DNA of 64,000 bases. It comes from Streptomyces sp. NK15101 (GTDB lineage Bacteria; Actinomycetota; Actinomycetes; Streptomycetales; Streptomycetaceae). The position numbers and the translations under genes are program-made. The stretch lies in contig NZ_JAINVG010000012.1 of the NCBI RefSeq assembly GCF_020400725.1, positions 1 through 64,000 of the forward strand, read 5' to 3'. Below, one piece after another: positions 17,465 through 27,188 of this stretch. Positions within the stretch are counted from its first letter, which is position 1. Each line of letters starts with the position of its first letter. The notes beneath the pieces were generated by a model. The model saw only the letters and a list, made by a program, of their open reading frames with translations, was not told where the DNA came from and ran no database searches.

Positions 17465-18325
17465 CTAGTCCCACCAGAAGCTCCACACCGGGGCGTCCAC
17501 CAGCGCCTCCCGGGCGTACTCGCGCAGGCCGTCATGGTTCCCCTGCGTGATGTTGTCCGGGCAGAACGCGAAGTGCTCCGCCGCCACCGCCTCGGCCTCC
17601 TCCACGGTCCGGGGCGGGGCGGCCACCGAGACCACCAGCTGGTCGAAGGTGAGCGCGACGACACGGGCGCCGAAACGGTCCTCCCAGGAGCGCAGCACCG
17701 CGCACAGACGGGCCACGTCGTTCTCGTGGTTCAGCGGCCCGCTCCAGCCGATGACCGCCGGTATGTCGGCGCTCCGCCGAGCCGGGACCAGCGCCGGGCG
17801 GGCGTCGTCCAGCCAGAAGCCCGGCTCCGTCAGCATCTCCGCGACGGTGGCCGCCGCCCGGTCGGGGTCCGTGGTCAGGGGCCGGGCCGGAGCCAGGCCC
17901 GGCCAGCCCGCGGCGAACGGAGCCACGACCCCCTCGTACCCGGGCTGCTCGCCGAACAGCTCCTCCACGGAGGCGGCCACCGCGGGGTCCCGCTCCTCCT
18001 CCGGTATCTCGTCGGCCGCGTAGTGGCCCCAGAACTCCGCGAGGACCCCGTCCGCGTCATGGTCCGCCGGGTCGCTCATCCGCCCCGGCTCCAGCCCCCA
18101 CCTGTCCAGGCCCCACTCACCGCCCAGCAGCACCGGCAGCAGCCCCGCCGTCCGCGCCGCCGGGCGCAGCGCCGCCCAGGCGGCGGGTCCCGCCGCGCCG
18201 TGCCCCGACCAGAGGTACGGAGCGTCCGCCGGGCCCGTCAGGGCACCGGGCGGCAGGTCGAGGCCGAGGGAACGTCCGGTCGGATCGGACACGAGCCTGG
18301 GCAGCTGGTTCGGGATCATCGCCAT
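17465..18325 (-). CDS. DUF4253 domain-containing protein
   Basis: A 286-residue soluble protein with the C-terminal DUF4253 domain. Recognisable blocks are ALVPARRSADIPAVIGWSGP near residue 180, the acidic/aromatic SWEDRFGARVVALTFDQLVVS, and the end AVAAEHFAFCPDNITQGNHD followed by a Trp-rich tail (WSFWWD). DUF4253 proteins are common in Streptomyces and some are linked to polymorphic-toxin or immunity contexts, but no toxin gene is adjacent here. No signal peptide or membrane segment is seen. Function is unknown. It converges on hemB with seven bases between stop codons. Confidence 0.82.
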   Translation of the reverse strand: MAMIPNQLPRLVSDPTGRSLGLDLPPGALTGPADAPYLWSGHGAAGPAAWAALRPAARTAGLLPVLLGGEWGLDRWGLEPGRMSDPADHDADGVLAEFWGHYAADEIPEEERDPAVAASVEELFGEQPGYEGVVAPFAAGWPGLAPARPLTTDPDRAAATVAEMLTEPGFWLDDARPALVPARRSADIPAVIGWSGPLNHENDVARLCAVLRSWEDRFGARVVALTFDQLVVSVAAPPRTVEEAEAVAAEHFAFCPDNITQGNHDGLREYAREALVDAPVWSFWWD

Positions 18326-18432
18326 GATCAGAAGCTAGGGGCAGCCACTGACAACGGGGCGAGTGGTGGGGCGGCACCGGGCGGCGCACCCTGGAGTGGT
18401 AGCCGACAGGTACCTCGGTGGAGGTGGTCCTC

Positions 18433-18705
18433 ATGATGCACACGCTTGTCGGATGGCATGTGGAGATGGAGTTCCAGGAGGAAGGCGACCGGACACGGGC
18501 CGCGGCCATGGTCCGGCTCGGCGACGGCACCGAGTTCCGGGCCCACGGCACCGCGAACCGGCACCCGTCCGATCCGGAACAGCTGCGGGTGGGCGAGGAG
18601 ATCGCCGGCGCCCGCGCCCTCATGGACCTCGCCTCACAGCTCCTCCAGAAGGCCCACAAGGAGATCGACGAGGTGTCCGGCCGGACCTCGCACACCATCC
18701 GTTGA
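18433..18705 (+). CDS. DUF1876 domain-containing protein
   Basis: A 90-residue protein of the DUF1876 family, an actinobacterial domain with a double-stranded-RNA-binding-like fold by published structures of relatives; its role is unknown. Characteristic blocks are WHVEMEFQEEGDRTRAAAMV, HPSDPEQLRVGEEIAGARAL and a helical C terminus. The ATG chosen lies eight bases after GGAGG. A GTG five codons upstream overlaps that ribosome site and is rejected. A bidirectional terminator separates it from converging argS. Confidence 0.85.
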   Translation: MMHTLVGWHVEMEFQEEGDRTRAAAMVRLGDGTEFRAHGTANRHPSDPEQLRVGEEIAGARALMDLASQLLQKAHKEIDEVSGRTSHTIR

Positions 18706-18710
18706 CGACG

Positions 18711-18744
18711 AAGCCCCCGGTACGGCGTTCCGCACCGGGGGCTT
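18711..18744. terminator. bidirectional intrinsic terminator between DUF1876 gene and argS
   Basis: AAGCCCCCGGT pairs with ACCGGGGGCTT around a 12-base loop that itself pairs partly. Flanking A/T bases give a short T-run on either strand. It serves two converging genes. Confidence 0.82.
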
Positions 18745-18757
18745 CGTTCCGGACGTG

Positions 18758-20527
18758 TCAGAGGCGCTCGGGCGTCCGGATGCCCAGCAGGGCCATGCCC
18801 TGGTGCAGCGTGCGGGCCGTCAGGTCACAGAGGAAGAGGCGGTTCTCCGCGACCTCCTTCGCCGGCTCCGGCTTGATGACCGGGCACTGGTCGTAGAACG
18901 TCGTGTACAGCGAGGCGAGCTGGTACAGGTAGGCGGTGAGCTTGTGCGGCGCGTACTCCGCGGCCGCCTCGGACACCGTCTCGGCGAACTGGTCCAGGTG
19001 CAGGCCGAGCGCACGCTCGGCCGGAGCGAGCTCCAGCTCCGGGTGGGCGACGGGGGTACGGTCACCGGCCTTGCCGAAGATCGACCTGATACGGGCGTAC
19101 GCGTACTGCAGGTACACCGACGTGTCGCCGTTCAGCGACACCATCTGGTCCAGGTCGAACTTGTAGTCCCGCGCCGCGGACGTCGACAGGTCCGCGTACT
19201 TCACCGCGCCGATGCCGACGAACTGGCCGTTCTCGACGATCTCCGTCTCGGTCAGGCCCACCTTCTCGGCCTTCTCGCGGACGACCGCCGTCGCCCGGTC
19301 CACCGCCTCGTCCAGCAGGTCCACCAGCCGCACCGTCTCGCCCTCACGGGTCTTGAACGGCTTGCCGTCCTTGCCCAGGACCGTGCCGAAGGCCAGCTGG
19401 ACGGCCTTCACCTCGTCGTTCAGCCAGCCGGCCCGGCGGGCCGTCTCGAAGACCATCTTGAAGTGCAGCGACTGACGGGCGTCCACCACGTACAGCAGGG
19501 AGGTCGCCTTCAGGTTCTGCACCCGGTCCCGGATCGCCGACAGGTCCGTCGCCGCGTAGCCGAAGCCGCCGTCGGACTTCTGCACGATCAGCGGCGTCGG
19601 ATTGCCGTCCGGGCCCTTCACGTCGTCGAAGAACACGCACAGCGCGCCCTCGGAGCGGACCGCGACGCCCGACTCCTCCAGGATGCGGCAGGTCTCCACC
19701 AGCATGTCGTTGTACCCGGACTCGCCGACGACGTCCCCGTCCCGGATGTCCATGTCCAGCTTGTCGAAGACCGAGTAGAAGTAGATCTTCGACTCGTCGA
19801 CGAACCGCTGCCAGAGGGCCAGGGTCTCCTCGTCGCCGGCCTGGAGGTCCACGACCCGGGCACGCGCCCGCGTCTTGAACTCCTCGTCCGAGTCGAACAG
19901 GGCCCGCGAGGCCTTGTACAGCCGGTTCAGGTTCGACATGGCCTCCTCGCCGGAGACCTCCGCCTCCGACGAGTGGTCCAGCTCGTGCGGGTGCTCGATC
20001 AGGTACTGGATGAGCATGCCGAACTGGGTGCCCCAGTCGCCGATGTGGTGGCGCCGGACCACCGTCTCGCCGGTGAACTCCAGGATCTCGACCATCGCCG
20101 CGCCGATCACGGCCGACCGCAGGTGGCCGACGTGCATCTCCTTGGCCACGTTCGGCTGGGCGTAGTCGATGACCGTCGTGCCCGCCGACTCGTTGAACGG
20201 CACGCCGAGACGCGCGTCCGCCGCACGGGCCGCGAGGGTGTCGACGATCGCCGCGTCCGTCACCGTGATGTTCAGGAAGCCGGGGCCCGAGACCTCGATC
20301 TCCTTCAGGACGTCGTTCGCCGGGATCGCCTCGACGACCTTCGTCGCCAGCTCACGCGGATTGCCCTTGAGCTGCTTGGCCAGCGCCAGGATGCCGTTGG
20401 CCTGGAAGTCGGCCCGGTCGCTTCGTCGCAGCAGCGGGTCGGCGGACGCGGCGTCCGGCAGAGCCGCCGAGAGGCCGTCCGCGAGGCGCTGCTGCACGGT
20501 CGAAGCGAGGGAAGGGACCGAGGCCAT
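18758..20527 (-). CDS. argS: arginine--tRNA ligase
   Basis: A 589-residue class I synthetase charging tRNA-Arg. The HIGH-type motif is HVGH in [16 protein letters not shown]. The KMSK loop is the degenerate form usual for ArgRS ([11 protein letters not shown]). The C-terminal anticodon-binding helical domain ends with [12 protein letters not shown]. The ATG start ([10 protein letters not shown]) has GGAAG upstream; the open frame continues 60 codons further but lacks family sequence. It is divergent from lysS, with a 199-bp shared promoter region. Confidence 0.97.
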   Translation of the reverse strand: MASVPSLASTVQQRLADGLSAALPDAASADPLLRRSDRADFQANGILALAKQLKGNPRELATKVVEAIPANDVLKEIEVSGPGFLNITVTDAAIVDTLAARAADARLGVPFNESAGTTVIDYAQPNVAKEMHVGHLRSAVIGAAMVEILEFTGETVVRRHHIGDWGTQFGMLIQYLIEHPHELDHSSEAEVSGEEAMSNLNRLYKASRALFDSDEEFKTRARARVVDLQAGDEETLALWQRFVDESKIYFYSVFDKLDMDIRDGDVVGESGYNDMLVETCRILEESGVAVRSEGALCVFFDDVKGPDGNPTPLIVQKSDGGFGYAATDLSAIRDRVQNLKATSLLYVVDARQSLHFKMVFETARRAGWLNDEVKAVQLAFGTVLGKDGKPFKTREGETVRLVDLLDEAVDRATAVVREKAEKVGLTETEIVENGQFVGIGAVKYADLSTSAARDYKFDLDQMVSLNGDTSVYLQYAYARIRSIFGKAGDRTPVAHPELELAPAERALGLHLDQFAETVSEAAAEYAPHKLTAYLYQLASLYTTFYDQCPVIKPEPAKEVAENRLFLCDLTARTLHQGMALLGIRTPERL

Positions 20528-20726
20528 GAGCTTCCGTTCCGTCGGAGGAGTCCAGTGGAGGGGTCCAGAGGAGTCCGGTGGTCTATTTCGCTTGTCAAGT
20601 GTCCCATGGGAGAGCAACGTGTTTTCTCCCCCTGTGGACAACTTCGGAGCGCGTCGTTCCGTCTGGGACAATGACAGACGTAGAGCTGTAAGGCTTTGAC
20701 GCTTCAAGAAAGAAGGACGTACGACC

Positions 20727-22448
20727 GTGGCTCAGAGCAGCACCGAGACCGACTGGGTCTCCCGTTTCGCGGACGAGGTCATCGCCGAGTCGGAGCGACG
20801 TGCGCCTGGCAAACCGGTCGTCGTCGCCTCCGGCCTCTCCCCGTCCGGCCCGATCCACCTCGGCAACCTCCGCGAGGTCATGACCCCGCACCTGGTCGCC
20901 GACGAGATCCGCCGCCGCGGGTACGAGGTCCGGCACCTCATCTCCTGGGACGACTACGACCGCTACCGCAAGGTGCCGGGCGGCATCGAGGGCATCGACG
21001 CCTCCTGGGCCGAGCACATCGGCAAGCCGCTGACCTCCGTCCCGGCCCCCGCCGGCTCGCCCCACCCCAACTGGGCCGAGCACTTCAAGGCCGCCATGGT
21101 CGAGTCCCTCGCCGAGCTGGGCGTCGAGTACGACCCGATCAGCCAGACCGAGCAGTACACCGCCGGCGCGTACCGCGAGCAGATCCTGCACGCGATGAAG
21201 CACCGCGGCGACATCGACGCCATCCTCGACCAGTACCGGACGAAGAAGGCCCCGAAGAAGCAGTCCCAGAAGCCCGTCGACGAGGCCGAGCTGGAAGCCG
21301 AGGAGGGCTCCGGCGCCGCCGCCGAGGACGACGGCTCCGGCGGCGCCTCCGGCTACTTCCCGTACAAGCCCTACTGCGGACAGTGCGAGAAGGACCTCAC
21401 CACCGTCACGTCCTACGACGACGACACCACCGAGCTCGCCTACACCTGCACCAGCTGCGGCTTCTCCGAGACCGTCAAGCTCAGCGAGTTCAACCGCGGC
21501 AAGCTGGTCTGGAAGGTCGACTGGCCCATGCGCTGGGCCTACGAGGGCGTCATCTTCGAGCCCTCCGGCGTCGACCACTCCTCGCCCGGCTCCTCCTTCC
21601 AGGTCGGCGGCCAGATCGTCCGCATCTTCGACGGCGTCCAGCCCATCGGCCCCATGTACGCCTTCGTCGGCATCAGCGGCATGGCCAAGATGTCCTCCTC
21701 CAAGGGCGGCGTGCCCACCGCGGCCGACGCCCTGAAGATCATGGAGCCCCAGATCCTGCGCTGGCTCTACGCCCGCCGCAGGCCCAACCAGTCCTTCAAG
21801 ATCGCCTTCGACCAGGAGATCCAGCGGCTCTACGACGAGTGGGACAAGCTGGAGGCCAAGGTCGCCGACGGCTCCGTCCTGCCCGCCGACGCCGCCGCCC
21901 ACTCCCGCGCCACCCGCACGGCCGCCGGCGAGCTGCCGCGCACCCCGCGCCCGCTCCCGTACCGCACCCTCGCCTCCGTCATGGACATCACCGCGGGCCA
22001 CGACGAGCAGACCCTGCGGATCCTCACCGAACTCGACCCCGAGAACCCGGTCACCTCCCTCGACGAGGTCCGCCCGCGCCTCGACCGCGCCGAGAACTGG
22101 ATCACCAACCAGGTCCCGGCCGACCAGCGCACCGTCGTCCGCGAAGAGCCCGACACCGAGCTCCTCGGCTCCCTGGACGACGAGGGCCGCGAATCGCTCC
22201 GCCTCCTCCTGGAGGGCCTCGACACCCACTGGTCGCTCGACGGACTCACCACCCTCGTCTACGGCGTCCCGAAGGTCATGGCCGGCCTCGACCCCGAAGC
22301 CAAGCCGACCCCGGAACTGAAGCTCGCCCAGCGCGCCTTCTTCGCCCTGCTCTACAAGCTCCTCGTCAGCCGCGAGACCGGCCCGCGCCTGCCCACGCTG
22401 CTGCTCGCGGTGGGCGCGGAGCGGGTGCGCAAGCTGCTCGGCGCGTGA
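20727..22448 (+). CDS. lysS: lysine--tRNA ligase, class I (LysRS1)
   Basis: A 573-residue class I-type lysyl-tRNA synthetase, the archaeal-like form used by many actinobacteria. The HIGH motif is in [15 protein letters not shown] near residue 35 and KMSSSKGG near 315. A zinc-ribbon-like insertion has [10 protein letters not shown] and CTSCGFSET, four cysteines at about 215-245. The GTG start has GAAGGA upstream. It is divergent from argS, so two synthetase genes share one control region. A terminator follows. Confidence 0.95.
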   Translation: MAQSSTETDWVSRFADEVIAESERRAPGKPVVVASGLSPSGPIHLGNLREVMTPHLVADEIRRRGYEVRHLISWDDYDRYRKVPGGIEGIDASWAEHIGKPLTSVPAPAGSPHPNWAEHFKAAMVESLAELGVEYDPISQTEQYTAGAYREQILHAMKHRGDIDAILDQYRTKKAPKKQSQKPVDEAELEAEEGSGAAAEDDGSGGASGYFPYKPYCGQCEKDLTTVTSYDDDTTELAYTCTSCGFSETVKLSEFNRGKLVWKVDWPMRWAYEGVIFEPSGVDHSSPGSSFQVGGQIVRIFDGVQPIGPMYAFVGISGMAKMSSSKGGVPTAADALKIMEPQILRWLYARRRPNQSFKIAFDQEIQRLYDEWDKLEAKVADGSVLPADAAAHSRATRTAAGELPRTPRPLPYRTLASVMDITAGHDEQTLRILTELDPENPVTSLDEVRPRLDRAENWITNQVPADQRTVVREEPDTELLGSLDDEGRESLRLLLEGLDTHWSLDGLTTLVYGVPKVMAGLDPEAKPTPELKLAQRAFFALLYKLLVSRETGPRLPTLLLAVGAERVRKLLGA

Positions 22449-22495
22449 GCGAACGCGGACGCGCGACCTGAGCGCGCGACCTGACGCACGCGAAA

Positions 22496-22528
22496 GGGCC
22501 GCCACCCGGATCCTCCCGGTGGCGGCCC
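22496..22528. terminator. intrinsic terminator between lysS and the DUF2637 gene
   Basis: An 11-bp perfect stem, GGGCCGCCACC with GGTGGCGGCCC, has an 11-base loop. It is preceded by an A-run (on the minus strand, a T-run follows). It lies between converging genes and probably works for both. Confidence 0.85.
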
Positions 22529-22547
22529 CTCCGCGTACAAGGCGTGG

Positions 22548-23831
22548 TCAGGGCGTGTCGTGCTCCGCCATGCCCTCCGCGACCCGCTTCTGAACCCCCG
22601 GGATCAGCTGGTACAGCAGGTCCATGTCCGAGGCGGGGAACTCCTGGAGGCCGTAGTGCGCCGCCACCAGCTGCGCCAGCTCCGCATCCGCCGGGAACTG
22701 GTCGTGGTCCTGGACGTACGTCCACATGATCTTGAAGACGTCCTCCTCGAAATCGTTCACCGGAGGCTGCGGCTCCTCGACGTACTCGGGATACGGCACG
22801 AACTCCTCCGGACCCGGCGGGGGCACGTCCTCCGGCCCCTGCGGCACCGGGACCGGCATGGGCTCGAGCCCCTCCACGATCTGCGGGTTGTACGTGCCCT
22901 CGTACGCCTCGGGAGAGACCTGCGGGGCATCGAACCACGGACTCTCGTGATTCACCGGCCCACCCGGCACCTGCGCCTGACCCGGCACCTGCGCCGGCCC
23001 CGGCACCTGGTCCTCCGGGCCCTGGGCCTGCGCCGGAACCGCAGCCCCCAGCGCCACCGGCTGCTGAGGCTGCGCGAGCGCCACCGCCTGCGCCTGCGCC
23101 GACACCGGCACCGGCTGAGGAGACCCCGGAGGCAGCACCGCCGGCTCGATGCCGGCCGCGGCGAGCCCCGCCGGAGCCGTCTCCGCCAACGGCACCCCGT
23201 ACCGGGCCAGCCGCAGCGGCATCAACGCCTCCACCGGAGCCTTGCGCCGCCAACCCCGCCCGAAACGCGCCTGCAACCGGGCCTGATAGATCAGCCGCTC
23301 CTGCTCCAGCTTGATGACCTGCTCGTACGAGCGCAGCTCCCACAGCTTCATCCGACGCCACAACCGGAACGTCGGCACCGGCGACAGCAACCAACGGGTG
23401 ATCCGCACGCCCTCCATGTGCTTGTCGGCCGTGATGTCCGCGATCCGGCCCACCGCGTGCCGCGCCGCCTCCACGGCCACCACGAACAGCACCGGGATCA
23501 CCGCGTGCATGCCCACACCCAGCGGATCAGGCCAGGCGGCCGCACCGTTGAACGCGATCGTCGCCGCCGTCAGCACCCACGCGGTCTGACGCAGCAACGG
23601 GAAGGGGATCCGCAACCAGGTCAGCAGCAGATCCAGAGCGAGCAGCACACAGATGCCCGCGTCGATGCCGATCGGGAAGAAGTACGAGAAGGTGCCGAAG
23701 CCCTTCTGCAGGGCGAGCTCGCGCACAGCGGCGTACGAACCCGCGAAACCGATCCCCGCGATGATCAGCGCACCGCCGATGACGAGGCCGATGAGTATTC
23801 GGTGTGTGCGTGTCAGCTGCATCGCGGCCAC
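22548..23831 (-). CDS. DUF2637 domain-containing membrane protein
   Basis: A 427-residue membrane protein of the DUF2637 family, which includes Streptomyces SpdB-like and chromosomal hypothetical proteins. Four hydrophobic segments lie in the first 130 residues (for example ILIGLVIGGALIIAGIGFAG). A basic amphipathic region (WRRMKLWELRSYEQVIKLEQ) follows, then a long Pro/Gln/Ala-rich linker of about 150 residues. A C-terminal helical domain of about 80 residues resembles a small HTH-like fold (DAELAQLVAAHYGLQEFPAS). The GTG start is eight bases after GGAGG. Function is unknown. It is not next to conjugation genes here, so a plasmid-transfer role is not supported. Confidence 0.8.
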   Translation of the reverse strand: MAAMQLTRTHRILIGLVIGGALIIAGIGFAGSYAAVRELALQKGFGTFSYFFPIGIDAGICVLLALDLLLTWLRIPFPLLRQTAWVLTAATIAFNGAAAWPDPLGVGMHAVIPVLFVVAVEAARHAVGRIADITADKHMEGVRITRWLLSPVPTFRLWRRMKLWELRSYEQVIKLEQERLIYQARLQARFGRGWRRKAPVEALMPLRLARYGVPLAETAPAGLAAAGIEPAVLPPGSPQPVPVSAQAQAVALAQPQQPVALGAAVPAQAQGPEDQVPGPAQVPGQAQVPGGPVNHESPWFDAPQVSPEAYEGTYNPQIVEGLEPMPVPVPQGPEDVPPPGPEEFVPYPEYVEEPQPPVNDFEEDVFKIMWTYVQDHDQFPADAELAQLVAAHYGLQEFPASDMDLLYQLIPGVQKRVAEGMAEHDTP

Positions 23832-23951
23832 CCGCGACCCCTCCCGTCATTTCGACATCCCGCGCGCACAGAGTGGCACATGTGAGCGAAGCCCGGCCCC
23901 CGGGGGAGGGACGGGCTCCGCACTCACACGGCACTCTGCGCTGGTTTGTGA

Positions 23952-24689
23952 CTACTTGTTGGCTGCCGCGACCGCCGCGACGGCCTCCTTGACCGCCTTC
24001 ACCGCACCACTCGTGATCGTCTTCTCCGACGGGGTGTCCGCACCCGCGTAACCCGCACCGTTGTACGACAGCAGGACCAGCACATTGCCCGTACGCGCCA
24101 CGACCGACGTGTACACGAAGTCCTCGTCCGTCTTGCGCAGCCGGTACGTCACCGTCTTCGCCTCGTCCCCGATGCCCGTCGCCACGACCGTCCGCAGGTT
24201 CTTCGCACCCGGCGTCGCCTCGACCTTCGCGAGCTCCTTCGCGAGGTTCTCCTGCGCCCGCTCCTGACCACTGCCCAGCGAGGCATCGGACTCGTACCGG
24301 TAGAAGGACACGTCCAGCCAGCGGTACTGCGAGCCCTTCACCCCCTTGTCCTCCAGCCCGTTCCACGAACAGCCACCACGACTGGCCAGGTCACTGGAGA
24401 CGGCCGGCGTGCCGTTCTTCGTCTTCGCCTTGGGCACCAAGGACGCCGTCGTCTTCGCGGAGATCGCCTTGCAGACCTCCGGCAGCTTCGCGAACCTCGC
24501 CGGCTCGACCGCCTTCGTCGTCTGCGAGGGCGACGGAGTCGCGGACGCCGACACGGTCGTCCCACCCTGCCCCTGCGCCTTGCCGGAGTCGTCGGAGTCC
24601 GAGGAGCACCCCGCGGCGACGAGCATCACCGGGACGGCGGCGCAGGCGAGTATGCGGGTGAGTCGCGTTCGCGGAGCTGATCGCTGCAT
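23952..24689 (-). CDS. DUF3558 lipoprotein A
   Basis: A 245-residue exported lipoprotein. The signal peptide has a basic start (MQRSAPRTRLTR), a hydrophobic core and the lipobox VAAGC, giving a lipidated Cys near residue 27. The DUF3558 domain (about residues 60-240) includes the paired cysteines CKAISAKT and GGCSWNG. GAAGGA precedes the ATG, and the upstream open frame is not credible. A paralogue with the same domain lies upstream in the same orientation, so the two may be co-expressed and act together in the cell envelope. The molecular role of DUF3558 is unknown. Confidence 0.85.
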   Translation of the reverse strand: MQRSAPRTRLTRILACAAVPVMLVAAGCSSDSDDSGKAQGQGGTTVSASATPSPSQTTKAVEPARFAKLPEVCKAISAKTTASLVPKAKTKNGTPAVSSDLASRGGCSWNGLEDKGVKGSQYRWLDVSFYRYESDASLGSGQERAQENLAKELAKVEATPGAKNLRTVVATGIGDEAKTVTYRLRKTDEDFVYTSVVARTGNVLVLLSYNGAGYAGADTPSEKTITSGAVKAVKEAVAAVAAANK

Positions 24690-24825
24690 GGTTCCTTCAG
24701 TCACTTGTCGTACGGTCCGGCCGACGGCCCACCGGCCGCAGCCAGGGCACACGGCCATGGACACGGCCACGGGTACGCCGACACGTTACGTGGTCGCCAC
24801 CCGCTCACGGAGCGGATGCGAACGG

Positions 24826-25764
24826 CTACTCCTCAAGCCGCTCGGCGAGCTGCCGGGCCAGATACCGGGCCTTTTCCTGCAGTTCCGCGCTGTCGGGGGC
24901 CTCCGGGGAACCCGTCGTCTGCTCCCGGTACCAGACCGTCACGATCACGTTCGATGTGCGGAAGACCACGCTGACAGCACGCTGATGACCGTTCGCGCCG
25001 ACCGCGCTGAGGGCGTCGTCCAGATACGCCACGTCCCCCAGACCCTCCAGGACCCGGGGCCCCAGACCGGTCGCGGCCGGACCGGAACCCGGGGACGCGG
25101 AACCCGTGGGCACACCGCTGGGGCTGCCGGCCGGAGCGCCCGTGGGCGCACCGGCGGGAGTGGCACCCGCCGACGGCGCCTTGCCCGCCAGAGCGGCCGA
25201 CCCCGCGGCCGGCTTCCCCGCGGCGGAAGGAGCACCCGTCGCCGGAACCGTCGGAGCCGCCGTGGGAGTGGGAGGCGCCGTGGGCACCGGGATGCCCGCC
25301 GCGACCTGCTTGCGGACGTACACCTCCTGCGCCCGGTCGTCGTCGCTGACGGCCGCGTCGTACGACACCACCCGCTCGACGTCGAGGGAGAGCCAGTGCG
25401 AGGTGTCCGCCGTATCGGCCTTCCACGTGCACCCGACGCGCCGGTCGGTGTCGTACGTGACGGCCGCGACGCCCCGGTACGCCTTGTCGCGCTCGGCGTC
25501 GGGCAGCGCGGCCGCGCCCGGGAGCAGGACCTTGAGGGTGGCCTGCGGGACGGCGCCGCAGGGCTCGAAGAGGGTGCGGTAGCGGCCGGGGGGCGCGACG
25601 GGGGCGGCGGCCTGGCCGGCCTTGGCGTCGACGGCGACGTCGTCCGCGGGGGTGCCGGCGGAGCACGCGGTGAGGCCGGCCCCCAGGCCCAGGCCGAGTG
25701 CGAGGACGACGGCGGTGCGAGCCGTGGACCCGGTGCGGCCGGGTGCGTACCTCTTTCGCTGCAC
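24826..25764 (-). CDS. DUF3558 lipoprotein B
   Basis: A 312-residue exported lipoprotein, longer paralogue of the neighbouring DUF3558 gene. Its signal peptide ends in the lipobox LTAC, after ALGLGLGAGLTAC. The DUF3558-type cysteines are in FEPCGAVPQATLKVLL and RRVGCTWKAD. Between the two halves of the domain is an inserted low-complexity linker of about 80 residues made of Ala, Pro, Gly and Thr. The GTG start has AGGGAG upstream. A 155-base gap to lipoprotein A leaves room for a second promoter. The split of the domain by a disordered linker is the main oddity. Confidence 0.8.
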   Translation of the reverse strand: MQRKRYAPGRTGSTARTAVVLALGLGLGAGLTACSAGTPADDVAVDAKAGQAAAPVAPPGRYRTLFEPCGAVPQATLKVLLPGAAALPDAERDKAYRGVAAVTYDTDRRVGCTWKADTADTSHWLSLDVERVVSYDAAVSDDDRAQEVYVRKQVAAGIPVPTAPPTPTAAPTVPATGAPSAAGKPAAGSAALAGKAPSAGATPAGAPTGAPAGSPSGVPTGSASPGSGPAATGLGPRVLEGLGDVAYLDDALSAVGANGHQRAVSVVFRTSNVIVTVWYREQTTGSPEAPDSAELQEKARYLARQLAERLEE

Positions 25765-25938
25765 GGTCCCAGGCTCCCTTCACCCGAAGTCTTTCCCGAA
25801 AACTGTTTGCCGCGCGAACCCGGCTGGTGGACACAATGTCTATCGCACACGCAGCCGTTGATGTCGCTCCCCTGTCACCTGTACGGGCTTTGGCTCCGGT
25901 TTTTGCGTTATCAGACTTTTCGGGGGAATCGAGGAAGT

Positions 25939-27132
25939 ATGTCGTACGTAGAGGTACCGGGCGCGAAAGTACCGATCAGGATGTGGGCCGACCCCGCCTC
26001 GGTCGAGGGCGGCGCCATGCAGCAGCTGCAGAACGTGGCGACGCTGCCGTGGATCAAGGGCCTCGCCGTGATGCCGGACGTGCACTACGGCAAGGGTGCG
26101 ACGGTCGGGTCCGTGATCGCGATGCAGGGTGCGGTCTGTCCGGCGGCGGTCGGTGTGGACATCGGCTGCGGGATGTCGGCGGTCAAGACCTCCCTGACGG
26201 CGAACGACCTGCCGGGCGACCTGTCCCGCCTCCGCTCGAAGATCGAGCAGGCCATCCCGGTGGGCCGGGGCCTCCACCGCGAGGCAGTGGACCCGAAGCG
26301 GCTGTACCAGTTCCCGACGGCGGGGTGGGATGACTTCTGGTCGCGGTTCGACGGGGTCGCTGACGCGGTGAAGTTCCGGCGGGAGCGGGCGGTTACGCAA
26401 ATGGGAACCCTTGGCCAAGGGAATCACTTTGTGGAGCTTTGTGTCGATGCGTCCGGTTCGGTGTGGCTCATGCTGCACTCGGGATCCAGGAACATCGGCA
26501 AGGAGCTCGCCGAGTACCACATCGGCCAGGCGCAGAAGCTTCCGCACAACCAGGGTCTCGTCGACCGCGACCTGGCGGTCTTCGTCGCGGACACCCCGCA
26601 GATGGCCGCCTACCGGCACGACCTCTTCTGGGCGCAGGAGTACGCCAAGTACAACCGCGCGATCATGATGGCGCTCTTCCAGGAGGTCGTCCGGCGGGAG
26701 TTCCGCAAGGCCAGGGTGACCTTCGATCCGGTGATCTCCTGCCACCACAACTACGTGGCGGAGGAGCGGTACGAGGGCATGGACCTGCTGGTAACGCGGA
26801 AGGGCGCGATCAGGGCGGGCTCCGGAGAGTTCGGGATCATCCCGGGCTCGATGGGCACGGGCTCGTACATCGTGAAGGGCCTCGGGAACGCGGCGTCCTT
26901 CAACTCCGCCTCGCACGGTGCCGGCCGGAAGATGAGCCGGAGCGCGGCGAAGCGGCGCTTCTCGACGCGGGACCTGGAGGAGCAGACGCGGGGCGTGGAG
27001 TGCCGGAAGGACTCCGGCGTCGTGGACGAGATCCCGGGTGCCTACAAACCGATCGAGAAGGTGATCGACCAGCAGCGGGACCTGGTGGAGGTCGTCGCCA
27101 AGCTGAAGCAGGTCATCTGCGTGAAGGGCTGA
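25939..27132 (+). CDS. rtcB: RtcB-family RNA ligase
   Basis: A 397-residue RtcB-type ligase that would join 2',3'-cyclic phosphate or 3'-phosphate RNA ends to 5'-OH ends using GTP and manganese. Metal-site blocks are PDVHYGKGATVGSVIA, VGVDIGCGMSAVK and GNHFVELCVD. The histidine guanylylated in characterised RtcB falls in SHGAGRKMSR near residue 330. The length is nearer the short bacterial form than archaeal RtcB. The ATG with GAGGAA upstream starts MSYVEVPGAKVPI; the much longer open frame upstream is a shadow of the lipoprotein gene. No archease or RtcR gene is adjacent. A convergent LAGLIDADG gene lies beyond the terminator. Confidence 0.92.
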   Translation: MSYVEVPGAKVPIRMWADPASVEGGAMQQLQNVATLPWIKGLAVMPDVHYGKGATVGSVIAMQGAVCPAAVGVDIGCGMSAVKTSLTANDLPGDLSRLRSKIEQAIPVGRGLHREAVDPKRLYQFPTAGWDDFWSRFDGVADAVKFRRERAVTQMGTLGQGNHFVELCVDASGSVWLMLHSGSRNIGKELAEYHIGQAQKLPHNQGLVDRDLAVFVADTPQMAAYRHDLFWAQEYAKYNRAIMMALFQEVVRREFRKARVTFDPVISCHHNYVAEERYEGMDLLVTRKGAIRAGSGEFGIIPGSMGTGSYIVKGLGNAASFNSASHGAGRKMSRSAAKRRFSTRDLEEQTRGVECRKDSGVVDEIPGAYKPIEKVIDQQRDLVEVVAKLKQVICVKG

Positions 27133-27142
27133 AAGCGAAATG

Positions 27143-27174
27143 GGACGGGGTGCCGCGTCAACGGCACCCCGTCC
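27143..27174. terminator. bidirectional intrinsic terminator after rtcB
   Basis: A 13-bp perfect stem (GGACGGGGTGCCG with CGGCACCCCGTCC) has a six-base loop. The right side has TTGCTTTG. It sits between rtcB and the convergent LAGLIDADG gene. Confidence 0.88.
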
Positions 27175-27188
27175 TTGCTTTGTGCCGG

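Noticed and set aside
24346..25938. Upstream part of the rtcB frame
   Set aside because: It is antisense to the two DUF3558 lipoprotein genes and has no domain.
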